This document shows, in pieces, positions 46,541 through 58,825 of a stretch of 64,000 bases of DNA. Under the pieces are notes generated by a model, which saw only the letters and a program-made list of their open reading frames with translations, ran no database searches and was not told where the DNA came from. The DNA is from Gerris lacustris (Eukaryota; Arthropoda; Insecta; Hemiptera; Gerridae): assembly GCA_951217055.1 (NCBI GenBank), contig OX578285.1, positions 49,478,024 through 49,542,023 of the forward strand, read 5' to 3'. The stretch's first letter is position 1. The number at the start of each line of letters is the position of its first letter. A program made the position numbers and the translations under genes.

Positions 46541-47814
46541 TATATATATAGGTACTATAATATAAAATTATATGACACCACATAACGCATTTCTTTATAA
46601 AAGTGTAATCCCTTTTTATAAACAGCTATTGAAACTAAATCAACCAGTGCTGTGACGCATAAAGGACTCGCGTAGAAAAATGTATGTTTGCATTTTGCTC
46701 TTATATATGCGATGTTTGATTTTAATATGGCAACCAAGAAACATTTTTTTGGGACACATTAATCTACCTAAAAAAAGGTAGATGATGACATAAACATGGC
46801 ATATAAGCAAAAGCTTTTTTAACACCCTCATGTCGGCCATCTGGTTTTTCAAAATGCAGTTAAAATATATAGCTACATATTAAAACCATCTATAACATGT
46901 CATGCTGACTAAAAACTTTTTATTAATCTTTAGTCTTCCACTATATTGGCCACCATCTTGAAAATATTAAATGAGACATTTTAATGATTACATATTATTT
47001 TTCAACTCTTCAAGACCATTAAAACGATGATGCCATGCAGAAAATGAACTTTTTTTATTCATCCACCATTTTGAAAATATAAAGTGTGGAATTTCCAAAA
47101 ACTATACACTTGTAACAAATAATGAGATACACCTGTGTGACTTTCGTTCAAATCGGTTAATTTTTACGCCACTTATCGTCAGACAAACAAACACACAAAC
47201 TTTTCAAAGCCCAAGTCTCTGAAATGAAGAACTCACTAACCTTGTTCAACATTTTTTTTATATCTACATTTTTTCGTCCAAACGTACGACGTATTAAACA
47301 ACTCAGCAGTCTGTAGCTCAAAATCTAAGATACATCATTTTTAAGCTTTTGGGGTAAAAAATATGCGGCATTAGTAACTCCTTAAAATACAAATATAGTT
47401 TTTTGACTAAGAATAACTGAGTTTGTTAGACTTAAAAAATTGAGGTGGGACACATAAAACGTTAATTATAATGGTACGAAAGACATAAGATTGGTCAACT
47501 CAACTTGTTAAAGTGAATACTAAAGCCGGCCATACACGTTGCGACCTCACACTGACAGGTAAACCGTGTAGCGTATATGCTATCAAATTATTACATAACT
47601 AAGTTATGATAGCACACCCTCTCCGACTTACCTTCACAGTGCCCAGGAATTTTAGGGTTTAACTTAGTATAATTGTTATGCATATTAAACTTTGTACGTT
47701 TATATTCTATTCTAGCAGTTCACAATTAGCCACTAGTGAACCATAGGCTTTTGATTTCTTTTGAGATCTGATTACTTTATAGTACTTTCTGTTATTCTTA
47801 TTCATTTAATATCT
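46541..47814. other. Non-coding interior of the family G structure
   Basis: At 46880-47220, ATAACATGTCATG...GACTAAAAACTTT and GAGATACACCTGTGTG also occur at 57540-57660, marking an unnamed dispersed repeat. TAAAGCCGGCCATACACGTT at 47522 resembles the end of the TAA-type MITEs, but no partner end is found. Confidence 0.4.
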
Positions 47815-48346
47815 TTTTAGGGTCCGTAGGCAAAACCAAGGACCCTTATATTTTCCTGCGTGTGTTTCTTTTGACACACATGATACCGTGTGGGGTATCA
47901 TATGAAAGGGTACATCGAGCTGATTACAAAAATATATAATTTTTGGTTACAAGCTTGGATAGGGCCAGCGTAGGTGAGTTTGAAATGGGTGGAAAAAGTG
48001 TCCCCCCTCTCTATCTCGCTTATATGAAGTGCAAAATATCTGGAAAATTTCCTGAACATTCTTCGACCAAAAGTAAAAAATCTTTTTACCAGTTTTGGAA
48101 ATTTCGAAAAAAAAAATCAATGTATTTTTTATTGACAAAATACGTTTTTGTTACAATTATGGACATTTCGATGTATTTATATGTGTGTAGTCTGGTTCAG
48201 TGTTGAGAATATCAGACCCATAGGATAGTTCAAAGTAAGCTTTTTAGCATTTTAAAAAACACCATCAATAGGGTACTACTTAAACAATACAGTGTTGCCT
48301 ACGGACCCTCGCTGTGTGCTGACTAGCACACACTTGACCTGTTTAT
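47815..48346 (+). repeat. R1 repeat, copy E
   Basis: The left end TTTTAGGGTCCGTAGGCAAA...AGGACCC and the right end GCCTACGGACCCTCGCTGTG with hairpin GTGTGCTGACTAGCACAC and TTGACCTG are both intact. AGGGTCCGTAGGCAA and TTGCCTACGGACCCT are perfect inverses (15 bp). The tract after CCTGCGTGTG is shortened compared with copy D. Confidence 0.7.
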
Positions 48347-48488
48347 TTATCATTACTTTTCCTTTTCTCTCACTCTCTCTCTCTTATTTCTTATTTAAAA
48401 TGAGTATTTGATAAATCATTGATTATCCTAGTTTTTAAATAATACAAACAGAAACCCAATTTATAAACAAAAACCACAATTAGATACG

Positions 48489-48626
<138 letters not shown>

Positions 48627-48687
48627 TACAATCCAAGGTACATCCAAGGTAATACTTTGTGTGTTGTAAAATCAATTGTTAACCTAA

Positions 48688-48867
48688 GGCCGCTCCCTGA
48701 CTTGTCGGTACGGTATCGGTAAGCTAGTATGCCGATGCGGTAAGATTCTTTACCGCGCGGTAAAGAATCTGTACCGAATCGGTAAAACATATAGGCGCTC
48801 GGTAAAGAATCTTACCGCATCGGCATACTAGCTTACCGATACCGTACCGACAAGTCAGGGAGAAGCC
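48688..48867. mobile_element. PIF/Harbinger-like foldback MITE, 180 bp, TAA duplication
   Basis: GGCCGCTCCCTGACTTGTCG at the left and CGACAAGTCAGGGAGAAGCC at the right are inverse with two changes. The arms stay nearly perfect for about 65 bp (GGTATCGGTAAGCTAGTATG and so on). TAA flanks both sides (48685-48687, 48868-48870). It sits between two (AT)n tracts. The short unpaired centre repeats TCGGTAAA/GCGGTAAAGAATC motifs. Confidence 0.8.
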
Positions 48868-48938
48868 TAAATCTAAAAGTAACTAGTAATTTAAAATAAA
48901 ATCTTTTTTAAAAAGTTAATCTTCCAAGTATTAAAGTT

Positions 48939-49039
<101 letters not shown>

Positions 49040-49560
49040 AAGTAAATCGTCGAGAAAACGTCTATCAAATATGTTTTAAACTGTAAGGACATTGAGTTTC
49101 AAATCCAAACTCAAATGCACCATCTAACTTATCATCATAATTTACAGCAAATAAGACAATTTATTTGGCTAAAATTTAATAATTATTTTTTTAATATTTA
49201 ATGGGACACTGTTTAGGAATTATTTTAGTTTGATCAAATTATCGTTGTTTTTGCTAAATCAATCTTAGTCAATAAAACTCAAAGTGAAAAATGGAACAGA
49301 TTTATTTTGTTTATAAATCAATATGTTTATACTAATGTACGTGTAAGCAAACACGTTCTGTTGCTACTTCTAATAACAAGTTTATAAAAGACAAACTCTA
49401 GTTTACAACCTGTTTCCGTGTTCTTCGAATCAATGTAGAATTCATCTTATACCAGAAACAAAACTCACCTGCAACAAAACAATCATCAAATTAATTAACA
49501 GCAAAGCTTTTCATAATATCTAAACAAGTATAAAATATTAGTCTAAATTCCTTTAAGTTA

Positions 49561-49855
49561 GACCCGGGTAGCCTATAGGATAGAGCGCTTGGCTTCTATT
49601 CAGTCAAGTAAAGAAGCATCGGGCGCGGTCAGTAGATGGATGGGTGGTTCAATAGTCCACCTAAGCATAGAGCTCTGGTTTGAATTGCCGGACTGGGTCC
49701 CTGAATGTTCAGCCAGCATTGTTTAAATAAATGGGTAGCTGCTGGAAAGAGTAGCGCCACCAGGTCTCGGCCTGGAAACCATGATGACACTCTCGGTTTC
49801 ATATAAATTGAGAGGTGAGACATGCTTAACGCCCAAACACTTCACACAAATATTA
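49561..49855 (+). repeat. Composite tRNA/5S-like SINE, single-head copy
   Basis: A tRNA box A-like TAGCCTATAGGATAGAGCG is followed by a 5S-like AAGCATCGGGCGCGGTCAGT + AGATGGATGGGTGG, then a box B-like GGTTTGAATTGCC. The body has GTTCAGCCAGCATTGTTTAA, GTAGCGCCACCAGG and GAGAGGTGAGACATG. The 5S-like internal promoter piece lies between boxes A and B, which is odd for either RNA alone. Related tail pieces occur at 32463 and 53525 (CCCAGAGAGGTGAGA). Confidence 0.6.
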
Positions 49856-50267
49856 TGAAAAGTCTGGTTCTTAAGCCGAGGGGAAAAACACAATACGTAA
49901 CATATGTATAGAAAGTGTGTTCTATACAATGCGTTGTATGAATCATATGGAGGGTAAGAATAGTTCATACACAACACGAGTAGGACAGCAAGAAGAAAAC
50001 TCATTTTTTCCATTTTACTTCATTTAATATGATGCATACATTAATTCAGGATAATTCTGTTTTATATATATTAATCCAATAGATTCAAACCGGGTGATAC
50101 TAGTGATGCGGTGCATAAAGAACTCGCGTAGAATTGTGCTCTTATACCGGCCATACCAAGTCTTAATATGGCTACCAGGATATTTTTCGGTTAAAACCTT
50201 GAATATTCTTACCTATATTGGAATCACGTTAAAGTTAATGATAACAATTAAGCTGATCCAATTTGGG

Positions 50268-50800
50268 GGCCTGGGTAGCCCGTGGGATAAAGCCCTTGGC
50301 TTTTAATCAGTCAAGTAAAGCAGCTTCGGGCGCGGTCAGTAGTTGAATGGGAGGTTCTATGGTCCACCTGACCATAGAACTCTGGGAGACCGTGGGATAG
50401 AGCACTTGGCTTATTATAATCAGTCAAGTAAAGCAGTTTCGGGCGCGGTCAGTAGTTGAATGGGTGGCTCTATGGTCCACCTGACCATAGAACTCTGGGA
50501 GACCGTGGGATAGAGCACTTATAATCATTCAAGTAAAGCAGCATCTCGCGAGGTTAGTAGTTGGATGGGTGTCCCCCTACTATAGAGCTCTGGGTTGAAT
50601 TCCTGGACCGGGCCCCCGCTCAATGTTCAGCCAGCATTGTTTAAATTAATAGGTATCTGCTGGAGAGAGTAGCGCCACCAAGTTTCGACCTGGAAACCAT
50701 GGTCGACACTCTCGGATCGATATAAATAGAGAGGTGAGACATGGTTAACTACCAAACTCTTCACACAAATGTGAAGAGTTTGCTTCCTAACCCGGGTATG
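50268..50800 (+). repeat. Composite tRNA/5S-like SINE with triplicated head
   Basis: The head module GTGGGAT...CTT / AATCAGTCAAGTAAAGCAG / GGGCGCGGTCAGTAGTTGAA / GGTCCACCTGACC occurs at 50282, 50392 and 50505 (spacing 110 and 113 bp). Then comes a single box B-like GGTTGAATTCC (50593-50603) and one body (CAATGTTCAGCCAGCATTGT, GTAGCGCCACCAAG, GAGAGGTGAGACATG). The first two heads contain the perfect hairpin TATGGTC-cacct-GACCATA. The third head has lost part of the tRNA-like segment and the hairpin, and its 5S-like part has drifted. The tail ends with an 11-bp inverted pair, AAACTCTTCACACAAATGTG followed by AAGAGTTT. Confidence 0.65.
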
Positions 50801-51117
50801 TTCAAAGGGCCCACCTAAGTGGCCTGCGTCTTCGAATGTAAAAACCCTGTAAATTCCGGAAAAAAATGTCCTGTAAATTCATCTTCGCCTTTTTACATAT
50901 ATTGATCCAATCTAATATTAAAGATTTTCGTAGTACAACTAAAACAAGTAAATTTAAAAACAATTTTTATGAACCACTTTAATTTTCTTAATTTCATAAA
51001 TATCGAAATGTTAATTAAATTTGTAAATTAATTAATAAATTAATCATTAAATTAATGACTGATTATTGTGGGGTCATGGGAAATACATAATGTGTGAAAG
51101 TGTCAGCTTTCTAGCAA

Positions 51118-51545
51118 GTTGAGATGTCGGTCAAATATAGCTAACAAGATTTGGAGACAAACGAATAAACATACGTAAAACAAGTAAAGTTAAATAAACG
51201 CGTATAAAAATCCCAAACTTTCAGCTTTAAAGAATAAATGAAGAAAAAAATCGTTTTGTAACTATACAGTTGAGAAGTCGGTCAAATGTAGCTAGCTTAC
51301 AAGATTTGGAGACAAACGAACAAACATAAAACAAGTTAAGTTAAATAAAAGCGCGTGTACAAAAACCCAAACATTCCGCAATTTAAGAAAAAGGGAAGAA
51401 AAAAATGGTTTTGAAACTATACAGTTGAGAAATGGATCAAATTCAGCTTACAAGATTTGGAGACAAACGAACAAACACAAGTAAAGTTAAATAAATGCGT
51501 GTACAAAAACACAAACTTTCCGCTATTTAACATAAATTGAAGAAT
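51118..51545 (+). repeat. ~154-bp tandem repeat, 3 copies
   Basis: CAAGATTTGGAGACAAACGA occurs at 51144, 51300 and 51451. Each is preceded by GTTGAGA...GGTCAAAT-like sequence and followed by GTTAAATAAA and AAAAACCCAAAC-like blocks. The copies are moderately diverged. Confidence 0.8.
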
Positions 51546-53009
51546 CTTGACGAAGTGATGCTATCTAGTCATAGTTACCTCTAGTTATGTTAAGAACAAA
51601 ATAAAGAAAAACATGTTTTTGTGAGTACACAATTGTAAAAACAATTCTCTGTGGCAAATAAATCACTGAAGGCACGAGATGCATAAGCAAGGCAAGACAT
51701 GTTTTTAAATAAGCCATTATCGATGGTATCGGGTATCGCAGAAACGACCTTACTTTAAACTATTTGGTAAAATCATATTTTGTGTTATACCTCCTAATTT
51801 CAAATATTTGTACTGTAATTATAACATTGGAAGATACAATGGCAAATGAGCTAAAGCCAAGATAAATAAAACTAACTATAAATTACCTGCAAAACGATAA
51901 TCTTTAAATAAATGTAGAAATACAGAAAATGCTTTAGAGTAAAAGTGAGCTCCGGTTTTAGATATTGACAGAATATAACGTAATTTTAATCTTAAATAAA
52001 CTAAGTGACGAAGTTAAAACACAGAAGCGTTTGATAAACTTTGCCGAGAAGTGTCCACTTTTCACTTTCATCTCTATTTAATTTAGTTTAATTCCTCAGA
52101 CTAAGTCAACATTGGAAACTTTATTAACACCTCTATTCTTTTGATCTCCCACCCCCTAATCCAGTAAATACTTTTAATTAATTCTAGTTTAGTATTTTTA
52201 AAGAAAACAAGAAAATAAATTTTTAACTTTTAAAATGATTAGCGATTTAAATCAATTTATTTTATTTTAAAATAGTACATTACGCGTCTAGTGCGGAAAG
52301 TAGCATTTTGCATGCGAGTGTGGAGTTTGCATCTAGCGACAGCGAGGGTAGTAAAACCACACAAGCAAAGCAAAACGCAGTTTTCGCGCGAGTTGCGTAC
52401 CGTACTTTATCTACGATAGTTGGATTTTAATAATAAATACAGAAAAAAATATTTAATAAACATCCTGTATATAAGTTCGTATTTCTCTTTTGATAAAGAT
52501 GACATTAATTCATTAGTTGTATTTTGTCCAGAATTAATTATTTCGGGAGGAGTATTATTCCCTCATTTTCGTCATAATGACATAAATCAATCAATGTTTT
52601 TCAAAACTCGATATAAACAGTTAATTTAATTAAACAAACAGCAAATTAGTTTTGTTAAATGTAAACAAACTCGCTAATCGTGCGTAAAGGTGAAGAATTC
52701 TTCTTTTTTACCGCACTAGGGCGGAAAAAAAGAGTACGTAAAGAATCACTTTCTACGCATCTAAACAGAGATACAATGTTTATTTTCGTATCAATCGTAG
52801 ATAAAAGAATTTTAATCACCAAAGCGGTAAAAAAATTATCGAGTCGGGAAAATATAATATTTTCTAAATTAGGTCGTTGGTTGTCGATACTAGAATAGTT
52901 TTAGAAATTTTAAGACATTTGGATACAAAGCATGCTTATGAATTTCACATATGTCATTGGGTATTGATTCGAAAGATTGAGAAATATTATACTTAATAAT
53001 AAAGCGGTC

Positions 53010-53476
53010 ATTTCTTTAGACTGTTACACCCCTTATAAAAAAAACAGAGGGGAGTAACAATCTAAAGAAGGTGTCCGGGATGTTCTTCTTTAGACTATTA
53101 CTCCCCTTATAAAAACACAGAGGGGAGTAACAATCTAAAGAAGGTGTACTTAATGTTCTTCTTTAGATTATTACTCCCCTTATAAAAAAACAGAAGGAAG
53201 TAACAATCTAAAGAAGGTCAACTGAATGTTCTTCTTAAGACTGAAATTTCCCTTATAAAAAGCCGAAGGAAGTAACAATCTATAGAATGTGTACTGAATA
53301 ATTTACTTTAGACTGTTACTCCCCTTATAAAAACGGAAGTGTGATATTCCTTTGTCCCTAAGTACATTGGACTAAACATCCCTTTGTCTTAGTAGTTATT
53401 TAGACAAAGGAATACATAAATAAGTTTATCAATTTATATTCTAAAAAAACATAGAAGAGTAACAATCTAAAGAAGT
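53010..53476. repeat. Tandem array of ~60-bp palindromes (family G right end)
   Basis: Each unit is CTTCTTTAGA-TTACTCCCC, a short TTATAAAAA-type loop, and GGGGAGTAACAATCTAAAG. Units lie at 53010-53070, 53085-53143, 53158-53217 and 53231-53287 (decayed). A final long unit at 53300-53476 carries a 100-bp insert. The left end of the structure has the long unit (45727-45877) and one short unit (45892-45956) in inverse order. Confidence 0.75.
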
Positions 53477-53624
53477 GCCTTAAACTGTATACAGACACCG
53501 ACATATCTGGTGAGTTGAAATCCCAGAGAGGTGAGATATGTTTCACACAAATTATGCGTAAAGGTGTTGATCCGGACGTTAAAGAAACAGCAAAATCATA
53601 CCAAATCTAAAATTAATTTAGATA

Positions 53625-53735
53625 TCTATTTTAATAAGTTATTATATCTATTTGAAGACCAACAAATCAAAACAAACATTTATTTTTATTGGAATAAATG
53701 TGGTTGAAAAAAAAAAAAAATCATTTCGAGTTGCG
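53625..53735 (-). repeat. Family E repeat segment, inverse copy
   Basis: GACCAACAAATCAAAACAAA and TATTGGAATAAATGTGGTTG mirror the segment at 32750-32885. CCCAGAGAGGTGAGATATG at 53528, just upstream, resembles the SINE tail sequence. Confidence 0.5.
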
Positions 53736-53856
53736 TCGTCAATGGGGCAATACTCGATTATATAAATGATTTGAAAATATTACAACGAAGGAAAGCCATA
53801 AAATTTTACTTTATCAGGACGATAGAGCGGTTGCTTTCTAAATACTTTTTATTCGT

Positions 53857-54996
53857 CGTTATTTGTGGATCGATTAAGGGTAATTTGATAACCAAGGTGA
53901 ATAATTAATTTTGGCTAAATTCACCCTTCTCCGGGGCATATTCATGCAAATTACGATGATCGTCAATTATAAGTGAGCTATCTTGTTTCTGTAAAACACA
54001 GACTCCCCACTCTTCACCAGTGCTTTATCTACATTCTTTTCATGCCTACAAGCTTGCTTTAGTTCCACCTAAAAATTCTTAGTGTTATTTTTACGCGGTT
54101 TTTACTTTGAGCTACAACCTATTGCTCTGTTTGCGACGTCCCCATTTGTGGAGCACAATCTAAAAATATTGTTTAAATTGTTAAATAACATTTCTTTCAA
54201 TATTATACCCATGAACTTCATTACAATTTGTTCTTAACTATCTAGGTACATAAACTCAACAAAACTATAATCATTTCAAGATAAAAAGAACTTTTTATAT
54301 ACTACGTTTTTAAATTTGCTGTTAAATCATATGTAATGTTGATACTATAATTGTTATTGTTATATAATATATAATGTTAGTGAAAAAAAAAAAAAAAAAG
54401 TTCCAAATTTATTTACTTTACATAAATGACAACCATCTAGATAGCTGATCTTAAACCTATAAAAGGACAAATCTTTGTACAACGGATCTCCCCAACACCG
54501 CAAATCTAAACCGTGCCATCGATATATTTGAAATAATATAATTAATATAATCGATATTATATATTTCCTGTTTTGCTGTCATTCAATGTTTATCTCTTAT
54601 TTATAAAAATCACAAATTTGAAACCCGTCAAAATGAAGATTGTATAAATATGGGACATGGCAAAACAAATAAAATAACTTGCGGATTCTTTCCGAACTAA
54701 CTTTCCATACAGCAAAATTTGCTGAAAACCATTTAAATTCTGCTGAAAGATGGCTAAAAGTATTAAAATAATGAATTGTCATCGTGTTCTGAGCTATGCT
54801 AAAACTTTCAAATGTCTAGCTATTTGGGAAGTTAGTTAAAAATCGATTGCCAGATTTGTACCGGACAAACAAACAAACAAACAAGAAAGCAAGCTAATAA
54901 AAACGTAGTAAAAATATCACATAACTACAGGTAAGGACTCTTTCTTACCTTATCTTAAGACGTTAGGAAACATCATTAATCGACCCACAAATAACG
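53857..54996. mobile_element. Family F inverted-repeat element, 1.14 kb
   Basis: CGTTATTTGTGGATCGATTAA at the left is mirrored by TTAATCGACCCACAAATAACG at the right (one change). CCGGGGCATATTCATGC near 53935 links it to the foldback at 3.1-3.8 kb. The interior is AT-rich with no coding potential. Confidence 0.55.
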
Positions 54997-55062
54997 AAGA
55001 TTAGAAGAAGGGACAATTCAAACTATACTCAATATAATACTTTTTATGTTTCAGTAGGTATA

Positions 55063-56655
55063 CAGGGTGACTGGCGTTATATGTGAAAAAATGAAGTAGG
55101 TTGTTCTACGTCTTATGGGCCACAAAAAACGCTATATAAACCATGGGTCAAATCTTAACCGTTTTACCGCAAGGTCAAATTTTATGATTTTTTTTAAGAT
55201 CGCATACCTTTTCTTATAAAAACACTTATTGCTCCAAAAGTATAAAAGCCAGAACAAAATGTTTGGTATCATTGTAAAGCTGACAAATTTTCTAATAAGA
55301 AAAGTGTAATTTTAATTTTCATGCCCTCAAATTACATGACAAACAATGTATACAAATTTTATATTTAAGAAAAAAATTAAAAAATCAATTGGTTTGCGGT
55401 TCTATAATTTGGTAAAGAACAAAGCTTAAACTTTTCGGAATTCGGGTAAAACTTCCTTATTTACTAACGTTTTGATAGATATTAATATTATTACCCATTC
55501 ATTGGGCGGAATTTTTATTAAACTTCGCTGAAAGTATAAAAGAAACGTGTTTATTGTTGCAATTCTTGACTTACAGGTGAGTAAATAATTAAAAACAAGC
55601 AAGGTTGGTTTAGTATACTCATCTTTGTGTCAACAATAGCAACAATGAACATGTTTCTTTTTCACTTTCAACGAAGTTTACTAAAAATTCCGCCTTATGA
55701 ATGGGTAATATTATAAATATTCATCGAAACGTTAGTCAATAAGGAAGTTTTTCCTGAAGTTCGAAAAGTTTGAGCTCGGTTCTTTACCAAGATATGGGAC
55801 CTCGAAAACAAATTATTAATTTTTTTTTTCTTAAAAATAAAATTTGTATAAAATTATTGTTATATAATTTGAAAGCATGAAAATTAAAATCACATTTTCT
55901 CTTATAGGAAATTTTGTCAGCTTTACAACGGTGCCAAACATTTTATTCTAGCTTTTATACTTTTGGTGCAATAAGCATTTGTATGAGCAAAGGTATGTAA
56001 TCATAAAAAAATCATGAAATTTGATTTTGTGGGAGAACGGTTAAGATTTGACCAATGGCTTATCTAGTGTTTTTTGTAGCCCTTGAGGCGTAGAAAATAG
56101 TATATTATGTTACTAGGCTGTGAAGTGAGTTTTTTCTTTACCGCGGCAATTAAATTTACTGTCGAGCGAAGCGAGACAGTAAATATTGCCAAGGTAAAGA
56201 AAAAACACTTCACAGTCGCGTAGCATATGCTATTTTTTCCGAGGTAGCAGACAATGAAAAAACATTAAATATTAATCACTAATCAATATATAATAATAAC
56301 AAATATTAGTACATACTTAAGACTTAAAAAAAGAAACCTTAAAAAGAGGTTACACTATAAGAAAAGATAAATAAATCGCATTGACATCTAGCGGATTTTA
56401 ATCGTACTAGCAGCATTTCTACAAAGACTGCAGTGCTACTGACGGAAGTTTTGACAACTACCCTCCGGAAAATAAAAATCTTTTAGTTCCTAGGACGTAA
56501 AAGATTTCTTCTTTACAACTAGGAGTAATGAAAAGATTTTTTAAGTCCACATAATGAAAAAATGTATTTTAGCTATGTTTTTTAGGCTCTAAAGTTACTA
56601 TTTCACAGCCTACCACGGAAAAACCATTTTTTCACATATATCGCCAGTCACCCTG
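55063..56655. mobile_element. TA-flanked long foldback element, 1.59 kb
   Basis: CAGGGTGACTGGCGTTATAT, then GTGAAAAAATG, is inverted at the right end as TATATCGCCAGTCACCCTG. TA lies on both sides. The arms pair for about 490 bp (GGGTCAAATCTTAACCG against CGGTTAAGATTTGACC; AAAGCTGACAAATTTTC against its inverse; ACCCATTCATTGGGCGGAAT against ATTCCGCC...GGGT), with an apex near 55590. The right arm is interrupted after 56105 by about 500 bp of other sequence, including the hairpin at 56107-56228. No transposase was found. Confidence 0.75.
56107..56228. repeat. 120-bp hairpin nested in the foldback element
   Basis: GGCTGTGAAGTGAGTTTTTT pairs with AAAAAACACTTCACAGTC; CTTTACCGCGGCAAT with ATTGCCAAGGTAAAG; TTTACTGTC with GACAGTAAA. 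The loop is GAGCGAAGCGA. It starts near a TATATTATG and ends at TAGCATATG, perhaps its own insertion border. Confidence 0.65.
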
Positions 56656-56659
56656 TATA

Positions 56660-57325
56660 TAAAATTGCGTAACAATTATGTTTCTTGTGTATTGAAGTTA
56701 TAAGAAAGGTTGAAAAAAAAAATGCTGACTTAGAAGAATGAAATTTAAAGGCATAACGTTATGACAAAGAACGTTATAACATTTCTAAAAGAATCGTTAC
56801 TAAAACCAAAGCCAAAGTAAATTGGCCATCAAGCACCAAAGTCACGAATTGAATGAAAGCCGAAAAGCATTTTTTAAGAGACGATAAAGACTTTTACATT
56901 GCAAGTAAATTTACTGTATTGTGAGAATAGAAGAAATTCTGTGTAATAGTAGTTGGATTCTGGTACTTGGCTACGGAATGCCTTACTGTTTCATTAAGTA
57001 CATGTTTAGTTTAACTTGGATAGCTAAATTATAACAACTAAACTCACAAGTCACTCGTTACCTTTCAACTTCTTCAATTACCGCAAAGGGTTTTGCAGCC
57101 TCAAACACACAATCGATATTTTTATTCTCGTAATATAACCTAAATTAAGTGTCTTACGCAGAAAAATGCAAGTATTAAACAGGACTAAAGATCCTTGCAA
57201 AGGGCAGAAGTACTTATTACTTTCTCCCTGCAAGGGGCAGAAACTATTGTGATTTGCGAAAATTTAATTTTGACATTTTGATGTAATTTTGACAAAAAAG
57301 TGGTTTATATAAAATGTCTGTCTGT
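56660..57325. other. Non-coding stretch, nothing recognised
   Basis: Only a local near-repeat, TGCAAAGGGCAGAAG/TGCAAGGGGCAGAAA, at 57196-57245. Confidence 0.4.
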
Positions 57326-57415
57326 AGTCTACCGTCTGTCTGTGCAGACGCCTAGAGCCTAAACTACTGGGTCGATTTTGACGAAATTTGGCATACATGT
57401 TCAGAAACAAGTAAG
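57326..57415 (+). repeat. Family B repeat, end fragment
   Basis: GAGCCTAAACTACTGGGTCG and TTTTGACGAAATTTGGCATA mirror 1-60 and 40200-40260. It is preceded by TCTG repeats, as in the family. Confidence 0.6.
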
Positions 57416-57929
57416 GCGCGCTTCACGTAAGTGCGTGCGGTGATAATCGCCGGTTTCTGTACGATTAGGTTTTAAGTTAAAATTATTAATTGTAATAGTT
57501 GCATATTCTTTTTCCTCATTTCAAGACCTTTAAATTGATGTATAACATGTCATGGTTTGTCACTAAAAACTTTGTTTTTAGTCGCTCGCCATCTTGGAAA
57601 TATGTGTGAAAACTCCAAAAAGTATACAGTTGTCTCAAATGCCGAGATGCACCTGTGTGCCGAATTTCATGTTCCTAGCTATAGCAATAATAATAATAAC
57701 AATAATAGCCATTTATTGAAGAATTACAGTATCTTCAAATCGGCATTTCGGCGTGGCACCCTTAATCGGGTTTTGAGTCGCCTTATGTACATGAGCAGAG
57801 CACACTAACGCAAACTTAAATACACACTTGTATAAATAAAAAATTTACCTACAGTATAAATATTAGTATTTATACATAAAACAAACTACTATAGTAGTTT
57901 ATGAATTGAAACACGCCAACGGACAGACA

Positions 57930-58390
57930 GACAGACAGAGCCGTTATATAAGGTTTTTCTTCCTACTTCGTAAAGAAACCTAAAATCATACCCCGAGGCG
58001 AATTCGAGAAATGTATTTAAGCTCCGAATTTGGGGGCCCTCCCCCCCGTCCCCCCTCCAAAAAAAACACCGAGAAAACGTGGGAAAAAATTATTTCTCGA
58101 AAACAATTTCGACGATTTTGATTAAAAAATCTAAAATGTAGTCCATTTAAAAACGAATCTAACGATATAAGCCGTTTCCCCGGGAAAAAAGTTCCTGAAA
58201 AAATAGCTTAAAACGCTGACGGAGATAGGCTGGGTTCGATTCCCCGCAGGGAAGAAGTTTTTTTAACAATAATTAAATGCTCCTAAGAAAACTCTAAAAA
58301 TTAATAAATGGAAAAACACTGGGCTAAGTAATTATATAAACTGGTAAATAAGAAAGTCTGCCTGAGAGGTCTCGGACCGATTTGTTTTTT
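57930..58390 (+). repeat. Family B repeat, copy in sense orientation
   Basis: It contains TTGGGGGCCCTCCC, ATTTCTCGAAAACAATTTCG, CGATATAAGCCGTTTCCCCG, GGCTGGGTTCGATTCCCCGC (tRNA box B-like), AAAACACTGGGCTAAGTAAT and GAGGTCTCGGACCGATTTG. The order is the inverse of 39803-40330. A TAGCTTAAAACGC about 35 bases before box B could be box A. Confidence 0.6.
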
Positions 58391-58825
58391 CTTGATAAAC
58401 CAATAACATGTATGTATGTATTTGAATAATACCTACTTAATAATGAATACATATTTGGTAAGAATTGATTTAGATGTTTAAAAAAATTCCGCTCATTAAT
58501 ACTTAAGTATATTGCTTGGAGAAATATGTTTTTTTAATGTTATTATCGGACGACCTTCTAAGAGGCTTTATAGTAAGAGGAGCTTAAAGGAAAGTGAAAG
58601 CGTAGTAGCGGTAGTACGCTCTAGCACACCTCGAGTAGATCGGGTGGGGGTTGTTGCCATGGGGGCGGTGCCGCCTCCAACAGTCAAGGCTCAGGGGCGG
58701 TTTAGTTGTTAGCACACTGTTATAGGGCATACCTTATAGCACTCTCGACCGTTGCAACACTCAACTTAAATACATACGCCAAATAAACCAACTTGCTTTT
58801 TTTACTTCCTCATATACGAAGGGTC
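58391..58825. other. Non-coding stretch with a purine-rich, CpG-containing patch
   Basis: The short frame at 58512-58712 has no recognisable features. Nothing else is supported. Confidence 0.35.
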
